From contig CANTUR010000240.1 in the NCBI GenBank assembly GCA_947683625.1, positions 1,173,501 through 1,237,500 on the forward strand: DNA of 64,000 nt, read 5' to 3'. The first letter of the stretch is position 1; each line of letters starts with the position of its first letter. The notes beneath the pieces were generated by a model, which was not told the origin of the DNA, made no database searches, and saw nothing but the letters and a program-made list of their open reading frames with translations. This stretch comes from Mallotus nudiflorus. Lineage: Eukaryota > Streptophyta > Magnoliopsida > Malpighiales > Euphorbiaceae. This document shows positions 59,655-64,000 of this stretch, in pieces. The translations under genes were made by a program, and so were the position numbers.

Positions 59655-61146
59655 TGGGTTTTATGACTCTATATGCAGTGGAAAAATAAAATTTGAATCA
59701 TAAACCCAAACCCGGATCCAAGTAATTCTATTAATTAATTAATCTAGGGTTTTCATTTTCTTATGACAAATATAGAAGAGGCAAGAAATCTGGAAGGAAA
59801 AGAGGAGGTTCACTCTGATGACACCTTACCTTGAGCTTTTAATTCAGCAGTTCAGATTTGAGATGTCTCTAAAAGAATCTATCCTTCATAAGTGTCCACG
59901 TGAACAACCCTTGATTTTGAAAATGAATATTTGTGTGCTAGCACCTTCTCTTCATTTCTCACAAATCAAGAAAAAAAAGAACTCTGTGTTTTATTTTCTA
60001 AAAGGAGAGAAAACAAATTTAATGGCAGAATAATGAAAGTGTCTAAAACCCTATAGAATATAACATATTTATAGACATTTAAATTAGGGTTTCACTTACC
60101 AAACAGGCTTTTGGTAATTTCTCACTTATTCTTATTCTGATTTTATTTAAAATTAAATCAGAAATGATATTCTATTTATTTAAGATAACCTTTACATTAA
60201 ATAAATAAATGATATTTTACTTATTTATTTCCATATAGCTTATTTGGGCTTATTAAACCCATATTCGTTTTGACCTTGCTTAAAGTTTATGACTCTATAG
60301 GTTCACATGACGTTGGCAGTGGACCTTAAATGTCTATTTAGGCCTACAAGTCATAAGTAGCCTATAGCAAGACATTATGATTACCCAAGCCATGTGAAAT
60401 TAATAATCCGACATAACTTAATATACAGTGAATATTCTAGTCCCTTTGTCACATGATATCTTAATTGAATATAAGACATATATTATGTCATTCTTATAGA
60501 ATTCAATCATATAATTTCTTGATTCCAAGTAAGATGAGAATGATAACTCTTTATCAATTTACTTTAGCATGACCATACATTTTTCCTCAGTCTATCTTAT
60601 CAAGGGGCCCATAGATAACTTACTTATATTAAATTAGGGATAAATTCATTTTCAATCACTCACATTCCTTATATAACTTATTTATACCCTACAATAACCT
60701 ATTTTATCATCCGGGTAAATATAATGTAAGATTGTGTCAAAATACAAAATAGTTATCTAGAAATCCATAGTGATTTCAAGGTCAGAGGACTAAGCCAATT
60801 TTATTGTAATGAGAATTACTTTTGACAATTATCTATGTAGTATTCTCATAATGGGTCAATCCAGCACTTTATTTCTTAAATAAGTACCTATAAGTTGACT
60901 TAATATCTCATATTCATGATTAGTAAAACATAATCATCAATCAATACCATACTAGCCATAATACATTATTATGACTAGGGATAATTCGAATAGAACTCAT
61001 ATTTAATTTAAGAGTTTTACTATTAAGTCATATATTTGATGACCTTAGTAAGAATTGACTATTCAATTAATTATCATAACATCAAATGATAATGAAAATT
61101 GCGTCTTTATTAAACAAAAATGATAAAGTCAAAACATGGTCATACA
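59655..61146 (-). repeat. Element F 5' LTR (right), interrupted
   Basis: Starts TGGGTTTTATG and is collinear with 52504-53990. It breaks off at 'ggtcatacatg', about 25 bp before the expected LTR end, at the start of LTR G. The remaining piece would be beyond the window. Confidence 0.88.
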
Positions 61147-64000
61147 TGTCATGACCCGGACTTGGGGGCACGTGACTGGCACTAGGGAATGAGAAAGCAT
61201 AAAGCTACTAAAACCCATAGTAAGCCTTAAAAGAAAAACGCAAAATATTTCACTTTAAAACCTTATAATAAAATAATTAAATCATAATGCACATTATTAA
61301 ACTGATTTTTCTCAATTTAATTAAACCATAACATCACAATGCATAAAATAAATAAACATCAGTTGTACAAATAGTATCTCAGTACATAAATCTTAATACA
61401 AAATATCAAAATTCAAAATATGCAGTTATACAGTTCTCTATTGCAATACACAGATACTAATACAAACACAACTGTATATACCTACATAAGATAGCCGGTT
61501 AAGAAGCTACTAAGCATAGAGAAGTATGCCTAATAAAAGACTCCCAAACTCCTAAAAAAAATAAATTGAGGAGAGTCAGACCTCATTGAGTAAGCTAATA
61601 AAGGAAATGAATACGGTTTGAAAATTTCATTTAAAATAAGTTTTTATGAAAATATAATATATTTATAATTTTTATTCAAATTCTTTGATATATATATATA
61701 TAAGAAACCCATTTTTTTCAAAAGGAAGGAAATAAATATTTAAATACTTTTTAAAACATTTCAATATAAAAACTAGGTAGACTCCGAGTCCTCAATTTTA
61801 GTAGTTATATGACTCACTTATATCCAAGATTGTCGGATGCTGAAAGCAAAGCATCACCAGGATGCACAGTCGCAGTCACATTACTTAATCCAATATCACT
61901 GACGATGTCCGAGAGCAAAGTATCACTAGACCTTTGGTCCCAATATTTATTAAATAATCAGATATTATATTACTGACAGTGTCCAAAAGCAAAACATCAC
62001 AAGACCTTCGACCCCAGTATATAATTAATATAATCCAATATTTTACTGGTGTGCACACTGTCCTAATGAAACCCATCGGTAGCCCGTTCTACCGTAGTTT
62101 ATATAAAATAAAAAGAAAAATAAATAAAACAAGGAAAATTATAGTAATTAAAAATAAAATAAATAAATTATAAATTAAATCATGCAACATTATTTAAGGA
62201 ATACCAACTAGAATCTCGTAAAATTAAATTCATCAGAATTTAATATATTTTAACTCAAAAAACCCGACATACAATTCAAATATTAACTTACGAGATGAAG
62301 GTGCTCCTCTGATACATCATGTCCGACCTCGATTGGTAGAAGCGACTGGAGGGATGGTTATAAGATAGAAAATGAAACGACAATTAGAAAATAGAAACCC
62401 TAACTTCTAGAATTTCTAAGGATGACTCGACTTAGAATTCAAAAAAAAATAGGATTGACCCAATGTCATGTTTTACGAGAAATCTACTGAAAATTCAGCA
62501 GAGTCTCATCTATAAAATAAACATCCTTCTACCGAAGTAAAGTCAATCCTGTAAGCAAACACACTTCTAAATTCACATAAACTCAACACCTCGGGTTGGG
62601 ACCTCGAACTACTCAAATCCCCAACTGAGGTTTACAATCTACCAAAAACAAATAATTAAATAATAAATATTTAAAATCATTAAAAATCCATAAGATACTC
62701 AAAATACCATAATTGAATTTATTTAAATAATAAAACATTAAAACTAATTATTTTTCAAAATTAGATAATAAAATCCCAATAAGTTATATAATATTAATAA
62801 AATCCAATTTTACAATTATTCATCATAAAATAGTCAAATTCACATTTAATTATTTAAATAGCTTAAATATATTATAAAACTAATTAGAAACCCATTTAAT
62901 CACAAAATAATAAATAATTTAATATTTGAATATAATTTTCAAAAATTAGAATTAATTAGTTAAAAATAGTAATTAATTTATAAAAATTATTCTAATACTC
63001 TATAAAATATAATTTAACTATATTTTCAATCAAATTACATATTACCCCCAAAATTCCAATATTCACATAAACATAATAATTCCTAAAAAATAATATAAAT
63101 TTACTAAAAAATAAATTTATGAACACAAAAATTACTAACTTAATATACTAATCACTAATTACTTAGATTTCCAACCAAAATAATTAATTAACATAATTAA
63201 CAAAAATTACAAGTTATATTATTAAAATATTAAAAAATACCCATAATTAAAATTAACTAAAACAATTTAAAATCAACTAAATACATATGTAGATCAACCC
63301 ACAAAATCAAGCAAATATTAAAAATAAATTAAGCAAAAATTATATTAATTAACTAAAATTGAAATACACATAATAACAAATAAACAACTAACAAACAATT
63401 AGAAATTAACTAACAATCAACTAATAATTAACTAACAAACAACAAAGAAACTAGCTAGAAATCAACCTCACAACTCATCTAAATTAGCCTAGAACTCATA
63501 TAAAGCAAAATTCCTAGGACAGGGAGACTGCTGCTGTGGTTAATATTTTTGATGTTGCTATCTCTGTTGTTGTTGATGTCGTTGCTACTATTGTTGTTGA
63601 TGTCATTGATGTTATTGCTATTAAAACAACAAAAAGAAGAAAGAAACAAGCAGTGGTGTGTTGCTAGAAGAGAAGGAAGACAGCAAGAAGAGGAAAGAAG
63701 CAGGCAGTGGTTATGGCGTCCAACGTGGGTGGTAGGAGGCTACTCAGTTGATGGCTACGTGGGAAGAAGACAAGAAAATAGTATGGGAAATAGTCGTAGT
63801 TTAAAATAATTATATATAACACTAGAAATAACAATAAGAATGCTATTTAGAAATAATGACAGTTAAAATAAAATAATGTACATGCATGCATAATGACAAT
63901 AGTATTATTAATAGTTTTAGTATTTTAAATAATAAGGTTTCCAAAATAAATGTTTAAATTTGATAACTAGATATAGCAATTCAATAAAATAAAATAATAA
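61147..64000 (-). repeat. LTR G, relative of the element B LTR, running to the window edge
   Basis: Starts TGTCATGACCC and follows the B LTR through 'gcactagggaatgagaaagcataaagc', the 'agagcaaagcatca' modules (three: 61829, 61907, 61972), the hairpin motif near 62070 and the 'aaggtgctcctctgatacatcatgtccgacctcg' block (62300). From about 63250 it diverges and has an insertion-like GTT/GAT-rich stretch (63540-63640). By orientation it is the 3' LTR of a minus-strand element or a solo LTR. Confidence 0.8.

Larger units (their letters stand above)
52504..61146 (-). mobile_element. Element F: near-complete Ty1/copia retrotransposon
   Basis: Two LTRs (52504-54016 and 59655-61146) flank an internal region with initiator-Met primer site, a 1.6 kb leader, and gag, protease, integrase, RT and RNase H in copia order (integrase before RT) on the minus strand. 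The right LTR is cut by LTR G, so only its first ~1490 bp are in view. The LTRs differ at many positions, so F is an old insertion. The frame is broken by stops but every domain is identifiable. Confidence 0.9.

Noticed and set aside
63549..63809. Leu-rich start followed by Glu/Arg-rich protein
   Set aside because: Derived from GTT/GAT simple sequence and lies inside LTR G; no domain recognised.

Overview
This is a stretch of AT-rich nuclear DNA from a flowering plant, probably a eudicot. The window is almost entirely retrotransposon sequence: five LTR-element systems (two Ty3 chromovirus-type families, two Tat-type Ty3 elements, one near-complete Ty1/copia), a second copia remnant, two LINE-type remnants, one long-TIR DNA element and a possible CACTA remnant. 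I found no intact host gene, tRNA or rRNA. I cannot name the species.  Layout. 1-1740: AT-rich DNA with CACTA-like terminal motifs and a decayed LINE-type RNase H (-). 1735-3545: an inverted fragment (gag start, leader, primer site, LTR, all -) of the Ty3 family that follows. 3566-19765: a split Ty3 element (A/C, +) in the order pol, LTR, leader, gag, so the pol and gag halves lie either side of one shared LTR. Its RNase H is interrupted by element B (5302-15264, -), a younger chromovirus-type Ty3 element with 2.5 kb LTRs and a 5-bp target duplication. 19972-21114: a 1.14 kb long-TIR DNA element with a perfect 9-bp target duplication (Mutator type).  22128-43609: a 5'-truncated Tat-type Ty3 element D (+) that carries a plant-mobile-domain (PMD) ORF on its opposite strand, a tandem array built on a roughly 19-bp unit, and its 3' LTR. 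Inside that array sits Tat-type element E (27992-41857, -) with both LTRs, a tRNA-Arg-like primer site, a gag-RNase H fusion that has lost protease and RT, an integrase, two opposite-strand ORFs (a PMD protein and a DUF7745-like protein, both with recognisable introns, the second with its own TATA box) and an exact 117-bp tandem repeat.  43610-52503: repeat-derived, mostly non-coding DNA with a copia remnant (-), a LINE ORF1-type remnant (DUF4283 plus zinc knuckle, -) and a (TA)n tract. 52504-61146: Ty1/copia element F (-) with both LTRs, primer site and all polyprotein domains in decayed form. Its 5' LTR is broken at 61147 by LTR G, of the same family as B, which runs to the window edge.  Thus three independent nestings are visible: B in A, E in D, G in F. 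None of the polyproteins is open end to end. Many premature stops fit C-to-T change at Gln or Arg codons, as expected of silenced, methylated repeats. The most unusual biology is in D and E: both carry spliced-looking ORFs antisense to the retroelement, tandem arrays at comparable positions, and a shared ~50-bp module family at the end of pol that also fills the intron of E's DUF7745-like ORF. All identities come from reading translations and repeats by eye; no database search was possible.
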